Assembly: GCA_023953775.1 (NCBI GenBank)
Contig: JAMLJD010000043.1
Span: 1 to 35,252 of the forward strand
Source: Rhizobiaceae bacterium
Lineage (GTDB): Bacteria > Pseudomonadota > Alphaproteobacteria > Rhizobiales > Rhizobiaceae
DNA: 35,252 nucleotides
Reading direction: 5' to 3'
Under the pieces are notes generated by a model. The model saw only the letters and a program-made list of their open reading frames with translations, was not told where the DNA came from and made no database searches. The position numbers and the translations under genes are program-made. Shown piece after piece: positions 9,542-16,992 of this stretch (its first letter is position 1; each line of letters starts with the position of its first letter).

Positions 9542-10342
9542 GTGTCGCTGATCGCCAAAATCACCGAGCCGTTCAAGGCGGCGGCGGCATCGAAGCCGCG
9601 CCAGCCGGACGAACGGCTGCAAGGCACGCTGATCGCGCGCGGCCTGTCGAAGAGCTATCGCGGACGCCAGGTGGTGAACGGGGTCTCGATCGGCGTGCGC
9701 GCGGGCGAGGCCGTCGGCCTGCTCGGGCCCAACGGCGCCGGCAAGACCACCTGCTTCTACATGGTGACCGGCCTGGTGCCCGTCGACAAGGGCACGATCG
9801 AGATCGACGGCTTCGACGTCACGACAATGCCGATGTACCGGCGGGCCCGCCTCGGTATCGGCTACCTGCCGCAGGAAGCGTCGATCTTTCGCGGGCTGAC
9901 GGTGGAAGCCAACATCCGCGCGGTGCTCGAGATCGTCGAGAAGAACCGGAAGGAGCGCGAACGCGAACTCGACGCGCTGCTCGAGGAATTCAACATCAGC
10001 CACCTGCGCAAGGCGCCCTCCATCGCCCTGTCGGGTGGCGAGCGCCGCCGGCTGGAGATCGCCCGGGCGCTGGCCAGCCGTCCCAACTTCATGCTGCTCG
10101 ACGAGCCCTTCGCAGGCATCGATCCGATCGCCGTTTCCGACATCCAGCAACTGGTCCGGCACCTCACCAGCCGCGGGATCGGCGTGCTGATCACCGACCA
10201 CAACGTCCGCGAGACGCTCGGACTGATCGATCGCGCCTACATCATCCATACCGGCCAGGTGCTGGCACACGGCAGGCCCGGCGACATCGTCTCCAACCCT
10301 GACGTGCGCAGGCTCTATCTCGGCGAAGGCTTCTCGCTGTAG
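9542..10342 (+). CDS. lptB: LPS export ABC transporter ATP-binding protein LptB
   Basis: Cytoplasmic ATPase that drives LPS extraction by LptF/LptG (not in this window). The 266-residue protein has a Walker [10 protein letters not shown] (62-70), the signature [15 protein letters not shown], Walker [13 protein letters not shown] and the switch histidine in [10 protein letters not shown]. The N-terminal extension of about 30 residues before the ABC core is longer than E. coli LptB but usual in rhizobia. The start is taken as GTG at 9542, 10 bases after lptA; no ATG sits in a better place. The gene is followed by rpoN, an arrangement conserved across Proteobacteria. Confidence 0.95.
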   Translation: MSLIAKITEPFKAAAASKPRQPDERLQGTLIARGLSKSYRGRQVVNGVSIGVRAGEAVGLLGPNGAGKTTCFYMVTGLVPVDKGTIEIDGFDVTTMPMYRRARLGIGYLPQEASIFRGLTVEANIRAVLEIVEKNRKERERELDALLEEFNISHLRKAPSIALSGGERRRLEIARALASRPNFMLLDEPFAGIDPIAVSDIQQLVRHLTSRGIGVLITDHNVRETLGLIDRAYIIHTGQVLAHGRPGDIVSNPDVRRLYLGEGFSL

Positions 10343-10511
10343 CGTATTTCGCCGTTCGCGACGCGAATTTCGGCAAAATGCCCCTGCTATAACGCCGCAG
10401 TAACGCGTTTGGCCTAGGGTCCGGCTTGACATGCAAGAGCCGGGCCATTTTCATTTCCGGCGAATGACGATGCCGGAAACCGGCCTTATCCGCGGGGCTT
10501 ACAGCGTAGAC

Positions 10512-12017
10512 ATGGCACTTTCCGCCAAACTCCAACTGCGTCAGGCGCAGTCGCTGGTGATGACGCCGCAGCTGCTGCAGTCGATCCGGCTGCTGCAGTT
10601 CTCGCATATGGAGCTCGAGCGCTTTATCGACGAGGAGATCGAGCGCAACCCGCTGCTCGAACGCGCCGACGACGAGAACCAAGGCGCGAAGGCGGAGACC
10701 CAGGACCAAGCACCCGACGAGCCCGATCAGCCGCCCGAGGACCGGCCATGGACCGCCGAAGCGATATCGGACCGGCTGGACTCGTCGCTGGAGAACGTCT
10801 TTCCGGATGATCCGGGAGCCCGCGAGACGCTGGATCCCGGCCTCGCGGCGCAATGGAAGTCGGCCTCGCAGAATGCTTCCACCGGCGACGGCTTCGACAT
10901 CGACGCCATGGCGGCAGCGAAGCTCTCGCTCAGGGACCATGTCGCGGAGCAGATCGCCTTCTCGTTCACCGACAGCACGGACAGAATGATCGCAACGGAA
11001 CTCGCGGACGGTCTCGACGAGGCCGGATATCTGCAGATGGCGACCGACGATGTCGCGTTTCGCACCGGGCTCGACCACGGCCAGGTCGAGAGGGTGCTCG
11101 CGACCTGCCAGGGATTTGATCCCGCAGGCATTTTCGCCCGCAACCTGTCCGAATGCCTTGCGCTCCAGCTCGTCCGGCGCGACCGGCACGATCCCGCAAT
11201 GCAGGCGATGGTCGCCAATCTCGAGCTTCTGGCGCGACGCGACTTCGCGACGCTGAAGAAGCTGTGCGGCGTCGCCGAAGACGACCTGCTCGACATGCTG
11301 GCCGAGATCCGGGCGCTCGACCCGAAACCGGGCCTCGCCTTCGGCGGCGGCACAGCGGATACGATCGTGCCGGATGTCCTCGTGAAGCACGCACCGGACG
11401 GGAGCTGGGCGATCGAACTCAATCCGGACACGCTGCCACGGGTCCTCGTCGACCAGAGCTACTACGCCCGTGTTGCCGGGCGCGCCCAGAGCCAACCCGA
11501 AAGGGAGTTCCTGGCCGAATGCATGCAGAGCGCGAGCTGGCTGACGCGCAGCCTCGACCAGCGCGCAAAGACGATCCTGAAGGTGACGACGGAGATCGTG
11601 CGGCAACAGGATGCGTTCCTGCTCCACGGAGTCCGCCATCTCCGGCCGCTCAACCTGAGGACCGTCGCCGAGGCCATCGGCATGCACGAATCGACGGTCA
11701 GCCGGGTGACGGCCAACAAGTTCATGATGACGCCGCGCGGCGTGTTCGAGCTGCGCTATTTCTTCACCGCGGCGATCGCCTCGGCGGAAGGAGGAGATGC
11801 CCATTCGTCCGAGGCCGTGCGCGACCGCATCCGCGCCCTGATCGCCGAGGAACAGGCATCGGCGGTGCTGTCGGACGACGCGATCGTGGATGTCCTGAAG
11901 AAGAGCGGGGTCGACATTGCGCGCCGCACCGTCGCCAAGTATCGCGAGGCGATGGACATTCCCTCTTCCGTACAGCGCCGGCGCGAAAAGCGCGCAATTG
12001 CGGCCTACACGGCCTGA
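10512..12017 (+). CDS. rpoN: RNA polymerase sigma-54 factor
   Basis: Sigma factor for nitrogen, C4-dicarboxylate and other activator-dependent promoters. The 501-residue protein has the glutamine-rich region I (MALSAKLQLRQAQSLVMTPQ, then LLQSIRLLQ), an acidic region II (about 55-100), the core-binding domain, the helix-turn-helix (LRTVAEAIGMHESTVSRVTANK) and the RpoN box ARRTVAKYRE at about 470-479, which reads the -24 element. ATG at 10512 gives the canonical rhizobial N-terminus; an ATG at 10431 would add 27 unusual residues. A CTTGAC at 10425-10430 is a possible -35 but its -10 is poor. Downstream hpf and ptsN complete the familiar cluster. Confidence 0.96.
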   Translation: MALSAKLQLRQAQSLVMTPQLLQSIRLLQFSHMELERFIDEEIERNPLLERADDENQGAKAETQDQAPDEPDQPPEDRPWTAEAISDRLDSSLENVFPDDPGARETLDPGLAAQWKSASQNASTGDGFDIDAMAAAKLSLRDHVAEQIAFSFTDSTDRMIATELADGLDEAGYLQMATDDVAFRTGLDHGQVERVLATCQGFDPAGIFARNLSECLALQLVRRDRHDPAMQAMVANLELLARRDFATLKKLCGVAEDDLLDMLAEIRALDPKPGLAFGGGTADTIVPDVLVKHAPDGSWAIELNPDTLPRVLVDQSYYARVAGRAQSQPEREFLAECMQSASWLTRSLDQRAKTILKVTTEIVRQQDAFLLHGVRHLRPLNLRTVAEAIGMHESTVSRVTANKFMMTPRGVFELRYFFTAAIASAEGGDAHSSEAVRDRIRALIAEEQASAVLSDDAIVDVLKKSGVDIARRTVAKYREAMDIPSSVQRRREKRAIAAYTA

Positions 12018-12077
12018 AGATCCGATGCTACAAGGCAGCATCGAAGCCCAAGAGCGAGCGCGGTCCGCACGTCCCCA

Positions 12078-12095
12078 CAGGCTGTTCACAGCCTG
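12078..12095 (+). terminator. Stem-loop downstream of rpoN, possible terminator
   Basis: Perfect 7-bp stem CAGGCTG/CAGCCTG with a TTCA tetraloop, 61 bases past the rpoN stop and just before the candidate hpf promoter. No T-tract follows, so classical intrinsic termination is doubtful; it may instead protect the rpoN mRNA 3' end. Confidence 0.35.
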
Positions 12096-12118
12096 ACGCC
12101 ACGGCAGCGCAGGGTCGA

Positions 12119-12147
12119 TTGACAAGGGAAGGGTAAACGACTAGAAG
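12119..12147 (+). promoter_or_regulatory. Candidate housekeeping promoter for hpf-ptsN
   Basis: A consensus TTGACA (12119-12124) is separated by 17 bases from TAGAAG (12142-12147), which matches the -10 at four of six positions. Transcription from it would leave a leader of about 175 bases before hpf. It is the best -35 match in this gap. Confidence 0.4.
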
Positions 12148-12329
12148 CCCGCCCGCATGAAAGCGGCCGTTACCCGTCACGAAGCGACGACGGATCGCTT
12201 CGACGCGGCTTCAAAGGGAAAATGCGGCCTCGACCGCGGTGCAGAAACCGCCGGAACCGCTTGTGCGCACGAGCCACAGGTATAAACTCAAAACGCCGCG
12301 AAACCTGAACGTGGAAGGTCGATCGACTG

Positions 12330-12905
12330 ATGAACTTGCGGATTTCGGGTAAGCATATGGATATCGGCGATGCGTTCCGCGAGCGCATCGAGGCAAGGAT
12401 AGGCGAAGCGGTCGACAAATATTTCGACGGCGGATTCTCCGGACGCGTCACGGTCGAAAAATCGGGCTCCCGCTATGCCGCCGACTGCGTGATTCACATC
12501 GATACGGGCCTCGTCCTGCAAGGCACGGGGCAGGCGCAGGAGCCCCAGGCGGCGTTCGATGCCGCTGCGGAGCGCATCGAAAAGCGCCTGCGACGCTACA
12601 AGCGCCGTCTGAAGTCGCACAACACCGGTTCCGATCGCGAGACCGACATAGCGTACCGGGTGATGGCGCCTGTCGCCGAAGACGAGGATGAAGTGCCGGA
12701 GGACTACGCCCCGGCCGTCGTGGCCGAATCGCGCATGACCCTCAGGACTATGTCGGTCGCATCGGCCGTCATCGAACTCGATACCAAGGACAGCCCCGTC
12801 TACGTGTTCCGCAATGCCGGAAACGACCAGGTCAACATCGTTTACCGCCGACCGGACGGAAATATCGGCTGGATCGACGCCTCCGCGCTTTCGGCCGCGG
12901 AATAA
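12330..12905 (+). CDS. hpf: Long-form ribosome hibernation promoting factor
   Basis: Ribosome-binding stress protein of 191 residues. The N-terminal S30AE domain (about 1-100, MNLRISGKHMDIGDAFRERI onward, with basic KRLRRYKRRLK) binds in the decoding centre; the C-terminal domain (about 130-188, with ELDTKDSPVYVFRNAGN and VNIVYRRPDGNIGWID) dimerises ribosomes into 100S particles in long-form HPF. This is the form found in alphaproteobacteria, distinct from short E. coli HPF. A GGAAGG ribosome site lies about 10 bases before ATG. The rpoN-hpf-ptsN order is widely conserved. In rhizobia hpf is commonly stress-induced; the sequence here shows only a housekeeping-like promoter candidate. Confidence 0.96.
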   Translation: MNLRISGKHMDIGDAFRERIEARIGEAVDKYFDGGFSGRVTVEKSGSRYAADCVIHIDTGLVLQGTGQAQEPQAAFDAAAERIEKRLRRYKRRLKSHNTGSDRETDIAYRVMAPVAEDEDEVPEDYAPAVVAESRMTLRTMSVASAVIELDTKDSPVYVFRNAGNDQVNIVYRRPDGNIGWIDASALSAAE

Positions 12906-12970
12906 ACCCTGAAGCGGCTTCGTCCGCAGGCAACAGATCCGCATCTAGGACGGATCAAAAAGGTGCAACC

Positions 12971-13435
12971 ATGGATTTGAGTGATCTTCTCGAGGTCTCG
13001 GCCGTCATGCCGACCTTGAAGGCCAACTCGAAGAAACAGCTTCTCCAGGCGCTGGCCGAGAAAGCGGCTGCGGCGACCGGCCTGCCCGAGCGGGAAGTGT
13101 TCGACACGATTCTCCAGCGCGAGCGCCTTGGATCCACCGGCGTGGGCAACGGCATTGCGATCCCGCACGGAAAACTGTCCGGCGTCGACAAGATCACGGG
13201 TATCTTCGCGCGACTGGAGAACCCGGTCGATTTCGAAGCGCTCGACGACCAGCCGGTCGATCTCGTCTTCCTGCTGCTGGCGCCCGAAGGCGCCGGCGCC
13301 GATCACCTCAAGGCGCTGTCGCGTATCGCGCGTGTTCTGAGGGATTCCGAGACTGTTGCGAAGATCAGGGGAACGACGGACGCCTCGGCGATCTACTCGT
13401 TCCTGTCGGACACGCAGGCCTCGCACGCGGCCTAG
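12971..13435 (+). CDS. ptsN: Nitrogen PTS enzyme IIA
   Basis: Phospho-carrier protein EIIA-Ntr of 154 residues, the end of the PtsP-PtsO-PtsN relay that adjusts potassium transport, carbon-nitrogen balance and stress responses. The PTS EIIA type-2 fold is complete, with phosphorylated His66 in GIAIPHGKL and the conserved GSTGVGNG and LVFLLLAPEGAGADHLKALSRIAR stretches. An AAGGTG ribosome site precedes ATG. It is 65 bases from hpf and closes the rpoN block. It does not transport sugar and has no IIB or IIC partner here. Confidence 0.97.
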   Translation: MDLSDLLEVSAVMPTLKANSKKQLLQALAEKAAAATGLPEREVFDTILQRERLGSTGVGNGIAIPHGKLSGVDKITGIFARLENPVDFEALDDQPVDLVFLLLAPEGAGADHLKALSRIARVLRDSETVAKIRGTTDASAIYSFLSDTQASHAA

Positions 13436-13460
13436 GTCACGGACTCATTCCGAAACATTG

Positions 13461-13522
13461 TCGCAGCGCGGGGGATCCCGGCTCGCTGCGAGATTCTCGA
13501 TCCGGGCCATCGCGTGGCCCGG
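13461..13522. terminator. Two strong stem-loops between convergent ptsN and DUF1150 genes
   Basis: The first hairpin (13461-13491) has an 8-bp stem TCGCAGCG/CGCTGCGA with further GGGG/CCCG pairing inside. The second (13502-13522) has a perfect 7-bp stem CCGGGCC/GGCCCGG with a 7-base loop. They sit between convergent genes and can form on either transcript, so a bidirectional terminator is likely, although neither has a clear T-tract. Confidence 0.5.
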
Positions 13523-13544
13523 AGGAGCATCACCGGCTTGCGCC

Positions 13545-13814
13545 TCAATGGAGGCTGACGGTCACCAGATCGTTCTGCATCGCGCCGGCGATGGCGCTGT
13601 CGCGCTCGTCGGTCAGCAGGATCGGCCGACCATTCGCCGCGAACAGGGCCCACAGCTTGGTACCGGGCGCCATTTCCGGGATATCGGGGAACTTGCCGCG
13701 CAGTTCCTCGCCGTCGATCTCGCGCAGATACGCCACCACGCCTTCGCCGATGCCGGCGAGTTCGGTGGGCGATATGTCAATCGTCTTGTCGATGTCGTTC
13801 ATACGTTCAGTCAT
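13545..13814 (-). CDS. DUF1150 family protein
   Basis: Conserved alphaproteobacterial protein of 89 residues with no known function. It is acidic, has no membrane segment or signal peptide, and contains the family pattern EGVVAYLREIDGEEL, then APGTKLWALFAANGRPILLTDERDSAIAGA. A strong AGGAGG site five bases before ATG at 13814 fixes the start. It follows the small heat-shock gene by 74 bases on the same strand; DUF1150 and Hsp20 are frequent neighbours in this class, which suggests joint heat-shock expression or a helper role with the chaperone. That role is inference. Confidence 0.85.
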   Translation of the reverse strand: MTERMNDIDKTIDISPTELAGIGEGVVAYLREIDGEELRGKFPDIPEMAPGTKLWALFAANGRPILLTDERDSAIAGAMQNDLVTVSLH

Positions 13815-13888
13815 GTCAGCCTCCTTTCAGACGGGGCGTCACATGCGACCGGCCCGCCTCAGAGCCATTCATCCGGCGGTAACCACGA

Positions 13889-14314
13889 TCAGTCTTTCAC
13901 CGAAATGTTTATTTTTTGTACCAACCGCTCCGGCCTTGGCCTGTCGAGTTCGATCGCGAGCAGACCATTCTTGAGTTCGGCGCCGGTCACGCGCATCCCG
14001 TCGGCCAGGACGAAGGTGCGCTGGAACTGCCTGGCGGCGATCCCGCGATGCAGATATTCACGCTCGCCGTCGTCATTCTGCTTGCCGCGGACGATGAGCT
14101 GGTTCTCCTCGGTCGAGATATCCAGGTCGTCCTGCCCGAAGCCGGCCACCGCCAGCGTGATCCGCAGCTTCTCGGCGGAGCCGTCGACGCCGCGTATGCG
14201 CTCTATGTTGTAGGGCGGGTACCCGTCTCCGGACTTGGCGATCCGTTCGAGGGTCTTTTCCATGGCATCGAAACCCAGCATCAGCGGGCTCGAAAACGGC
14301 GTCATGCGCGTCAT
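13889..14314 (-). CDS. Small heat-shock protein, Hsp20/IbpA family
   Basis: ATP-independent holdase chaperone of 141 residues. The alpha-crystallin domain spans about 35-130: NIERIRGVDGSAEKLRITLAVAGF is the start and the conserved A-x-x-x-n-GvL motif is seen as AELKNGLLAIEL; a short C-terminal tail ends in VQKINISVKD, close to the usual I-x-I anchor. I start it at 14314 (MTRMTPFSSPLML), which has GAGGA eight bases upstream; the ATG at 14338 has no ribosome site and lies within the RNA hairpin described below. The leader carries a heat-shock promoter and a probable ROSE-type thermometer, so control is both transcriptional and translational. Confidence 0.93.
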   Translation of the reverse strand: MTRMTPFSSPLMLGFDAMEKTLERIAKSGDGYPPYNIERIRGVDGSAEKLRITLAVAGFGQDDLDISTEENQLIVRGKQNDDGEREYLHRGIAARQFQRTFVLADGMRVTGAELKNGLLAIELDRPRPERLVQKINISVKD

Positions 14315-14371
14315 CTTCCAGTCCTCAAAGAGCGACATTGAGCAAAAACCCGGATGGCGTTCCTGCTCGTG
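14315..14371 (-). promoter_or_regulatory. Probable ROSE-like RNA thermometer in the hsp20 leader
   Basis: Read on the minus strand, the leader ends in GTCGCTCTTTGAGGAC (14321-14336). Its TCGCT can pair with the AGGA of the ribosome site, leaving one G unpaired opposite the stem: this is the U(U/C)GCU / AGGA arrangement that defines ROSE elements of rhizobial small heat-shock genes. A second hairpin upstream pairs GAGCA with TGCTC (arms at 14364-14368 and 14340-14344). With the predicted start of transcription near 14371, the leader is about 57 bases, at the short end for ROSE. Confidence 0.6.
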
Positions 14372-14377
14372 CCCCTG

Positions 14378-14406
14378 ATATGGTCCCGCCGCCCCGCGAC
14401 TTCAAG
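14378..14406 (-). promoter_or_regulatory. RpoH (sigma-32) type promoter of hsp20-DUF1150
   Basis: On the minus strand, CTTGAA (14406-14401) is followed after 17 bases by CCATAT (14383-14378). Both boxes match the heat-shock promoter pattern known for alphaproteobacterial RpoH (CTTGAA, about 17 bases, CC/TATAT). It lies just before the start of the divergent nucleoside hydrolase gene. Confidence 0.65.
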
Positions 14407-14426
14407 AACAAGAAAGGACCGGCCAC

Positions 14427-15371
14427 ATGGCTGACGCGCGCAAGATCATCATCGACACCGACCCCGGCCAGGACGACGCGGTTGCCATCCTGCTTGCGCT
14501 GGCGAGCCCGGAACTCGACGTGCTTGGCATCACCGCGGTGGCCGGCAACGTGCCGCTGAAGCTGACGGAGAAGAACGCGCGCAAGATCTGCGAACTGGCC
14601 GGCAAGAGCGAGACAAAGGTCTTCGCGGGCGCGATACGGCCGATGGTCCGCCCGCTGGTCACGGCCGAGGAGGTGCACGGAAAGACCGGGCTCGACGGCC
14701 CCGATCTGCCGGAGCCGAAGATGCCGCTGCAGAAGCAGCATGCGGTGGATTTCATCGTCGAGACGCTTCTGGCCCACGAACCCGGAACGGTAACGCTGTG
14801 TCCGCTGGGGCCGCTGACCAACATCGCGCTGGCGCTCAACCGCGCCCCGGAGATCGCCGGACGCATCAGGGAAATCGTGCTGATGGGCGGCGGCTTCTTC
14901 GAGGGCGGCAACGTCACGCCCGCGGCGGAGTTCAACATCTATGTCGACCCGCACGCGGCCGATGTGGTGTTCAGGGCCGGCATCCCGCTGGTCGTGATGC
15001 CGCTCGACGTCACCCACAAGGCGCTGACCACCGCGAAGCGCGTCGAGGCGTTTCGGTCGCTCGGCAACACTGTCGGAGCGGCCACCGCACAGATGCTGGA
15101 GTTCTTCGAGCGCTTCGACGAGAACAAGTACGGCACCGATGGCGGGCCGCTGCACGATCCCTGCGTGATCGCCTACCTGCTGGAGCCGGAGATCTTCGCC
15201 GGGCGCGATTGCAACGTCACGGTCGAGACGCAGTCCGAACTGACCATGGGCATGACGGTGATCGACTGGTGGGGCGTGACGAAACGACCGAAGAACGCCC
15301 GGGTGATGCGCGACATCGACCACGATCGCTTCTTCGCGCTGCTGGCCGAGCGGCTTGGCCGCCTGCCCTGA
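14427..15371 (+). CDS. Inosine-uridine-preferring nucleoside hydrolase family protein
   Basis: Cytoplasmic enzyme that splits nucleosides into base and ribose. The 314-residue protein has the calcium-binding N-terminal motif DTDPGQDDA at 10-18, the ribose-binding stretch GGNVTPAAEFNIYVDPHAA and a C-terminal HDPCVIAYL aspartate, as in the IunH/Rih family. Substrate preference among inosine, uridine and cytidine cannot be read reliably. ATG at 14427 directly gives the motif at the usual distance. It converges on a LysE-type exporter followed by ribokinase, so its ribose product can be phosphorylated by a neighbour. Its own promoter is not evident in the 112 bases shared with hsp20. Confidence 0.93.
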   Translation: MADARKIIIDTDPGQDDAVAILLALASPELDVLGITAVAGNVPLKLTEKNARKICELAGKSETKVFAGAIRPMVRPLVTAEEVHGKTGLDGPDLPEPKMPLQKQHAVDFIVETLLAHEPGTVTLCPLGPLTNIALALNRAPEIAGRIREIVLMGGGFFEGGNVTPAAEFNIYVDPHAADVVFRAGIPLVVMPLDVTHKALTTAKRVEAFRSLGNTVGAATAQMLEFFERFDENKYGTDGGPLHDPCVIAYLLEPEIFAGRDCNVTVETQSELTMGMTVIDWWGVTKRPKNARVMRDIDHDRFFALLAERLGRLP

Positions 15372-15377
15372 ACCGCA

Positions 15378-15995
15378 TCAACGCTCCTTAGCCAGGGCGA
15401 GCCAGACTCCGCCGCCGATGAGGAACAGGCCCGACACGCGCGAGATCAGCCCGGCCCGCCGGGCCGTCAGCGTGCGGGCCAGACGGCCGGACGCGAGCGC
15501 GTATGCGCCGTCCGAGACCGCGGCGAAGAACAGCGCCGTGGCGCCGAGCAGGGCGACCTGTGCAAGGTGATTGCCGGCCGGATCGATGAACTGGGGCAGC
15601 AGCGCGCCGAAGAACAGGAGCTGCTTGGGATTGCCGAGCGCGACCAGAAGGCCCTGAAGGAAGAAGCCGCCGCGCGGGTGACGGGTTGGCGCCTCGCCGA
15701 CCTGCCGGCCGCCGGCACGGAACATCTGGATGCCGATCCACACCAGATAGGCAGCGCCGGCGAGCTTGATCCACTCGAACCAGTGTCCTGTCGCCTCGAT
15801 GATCGAGGCAAGGCCGATGCCGGCGGTAGCCAGCATGAGCGCGAGGCCAACCTGCGTGCCTGCCACGTTGAGCAGACCGGCCCGGGCGCCGTGGCGCATG
15901 GCGTTGGCGACGATGAGCGTGTTGGTCGGGCCGGGGACGATGATCGCCACCATGCACACAGCAACGAAGGTCAAATAGGTGTCCATGGACATCAT
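15378..15995 (-). CDS. LysE/RhtB-family exporter
   Basis: Inner-membrane efflux protein of 205 residues with about six hydrophobic segments. The family start (VAVCMVAIIVPGPTNTLIVANAMRHG) includes the conserved PGP motif; the middle has GLLVALGNPKQLLFFGALLPQF, which matches the LysE/RhtB signature GNPK. Members export amino acids such as lysine, homoserine, threonine or leucine; some export purine-type compounds, and the flanking nucleoside hydrolase and ribokinase make a nucleobase-related substrate conceivable but unproven. GGGAG precedes ATG at 15995. It follows ribokinase by 26 bases. Confidence 0.9.
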   Translation of the reverse strand: MMSMDTYLTFVAVCMVAIIVPGPTNTLIVANAMRHGARAGLLNVAGTQVGLALMLATAGIGLASIIEATGHWFEWIKLAGAAYLVWIGIQMFRAGGRQVGEAPTRHPRGGFFLQGLLVALGNPKQLLFFGALLPQFIDPAGNHLAQVALLGATALFFAAVSDGAYALASGRLARTLTARRAGLISRVSGLFLIGGGVWLALAKER

Positions 15996-16021
15996 CGATC
16001 ATCTCCCTTGCGGCAAAAGGA

Positions 16022-16918
16022 TCACGCCGTCTTCTCGTCGACTTCCTGCGCGGTGGGTATGGCGGGCTGCGCCCCGGGCTTGAGGCAGGCCAGCGAGCCG
16101 GCGGCCGCAGCGCGCTTCAGCGCGGTCCCGAGATCGAGGCCGGCCTCGAGCCCTGCCGCGAAATATCCGCAGAACGTATCCCCGGCGCCCACCGTGTCGA
16201 CCGGGGTGATCTTCAGCCCCTTTTCGGCGAAGGACTTCTCGGGGGTCACCGCGACGACGCCTTCCGCGCCGAGCGTGACGACGATGGTGCGGCCGGTCCG
16301 CACCGCGAAGCTCTTCATCCTCTCCGTCCGGTCCGCACCCGACAGCGACAACGCCTCGGCATAGAGGTCGAACTCGGTCTCGTTGGCGATCACGTAGTCC
16401 GCCTTCTCCAGCAGCCTGGCTGCTTCCGCGACGAAGGGCGCCGTGTTGAGCAGCGACACCGCACCGACCTCGCGCGCCGCGTCGAGCGCTGCCTCGACGG
16501 CTGCCAGCGGAATTTCGTGCTGGAGGAGCAGCAGTTCGCCGCTGCGCAGATCGGCGTTGACCACGTCTCCCCTGACCAGCGTGCCGTTGGCGCCGGGCAC
16601 CACGGCGATCATGTTCTCGCCGTCGGCGCCGACGAGGATCAGCGCCGTACCGGTGGAGGAATGGGTCCGGGCGACGCCCGACAGATCGACGCGGCCAGCC
16701 TTCAGCAGCGCGAGCGCCTCGTCGGCGAAGGCGTCCTGGCCGACCGCGCCGACCATCCGCGTCTCGGCGCCGGCGCGGGCCGCGGCCAGCGCCTGGTTCG
16801 CGCCCTTGCCGCCCGGGGCGGTGGCGAAGCTGTCGCCGGGAACGGTCTCGCCGGGACCCGGAAGACGCTTCACGGTGGCGACGAGATCGAGATTGATGGA
16901 CCCTATGACAGTGATCAT
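16022..16918 (-). CDS. rbsK: Ribokinase
   Basis: PfkB-family sugar kinase making ribose 5-phosphate from ribose and ATP. The 298-residue protein starts with ITVIGSINLDLV, typical of ribokinase, has GGKGANQA at 36-43, the NETE motif (179-182) that binds magnesium and phosphate, and DTVGAGDTF from 241 with catalytic base Asp247. No rbsABC ribose transporter adjoins it; the nearby nucleoside hydrolase offers an internal ribose source. The gene probably shares a transcript with the LysE-type exporter downstream. Confidence 0.94.
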   Translation of the reverse strand: MITVIGSINLDLVATVKRLPGPGETVPGDSFATAPGGKGANQALAAARAGAETRMVGAVGQDAFADEALALLKAGRVDLSGVARTHSSTGTALILVGADGENMIAVVPGANGTLVRGDVVNADLRSGELLLLQHEIPLAAVEAALDAAREVGAVSLLNTAPFVAEAARLLEKADYVIANETEFDLYAEALSLSGADRTERMKSFAVRTGRTIVVTLGAEGVVAVTPEKSFAEKGLKITPVDTVGAGDTFCGYFAAGLEAGLDLGTALKRAAAAGSLACLKPGAQPAIPTAQEVDEKTA

Positions 16919-16992
16919 GAACGCGCTCCCGGCACTTTTGCCGGGAAGCTAGTCGCAAAAGGCTCCGGATGCCAGAGCGCGGCGGCCCTTGG

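Larger units (their letters stand above)
12018..12329. other. Intergenic region between rpoN and hpf
   Basis: 312 bases with no credible reading frame. It contains a weak stem-loop near the rpoN stop (GATGCT/AGCATC, 12024-12042), a stronger perfect one at 12078-12095, and a candidate promoter at 12119-12147; these last two are listed separately. The length and the promoter suggest hpf-ptsN can be expressed apart from rpoN. Confidence 0.6.

Noticed and set aside
10242-12125. A 627-residue open frame antisense to rpoN
   Set aside because: Composition is that of a shadow frame and sigma-54 motifs are all on the plus strand.
12281-12286. TATAAA near hpf as a -10 box
   Set aside because: The nearest -35-like TTGTGC is only 14 bases away, too close for a normal promoter.
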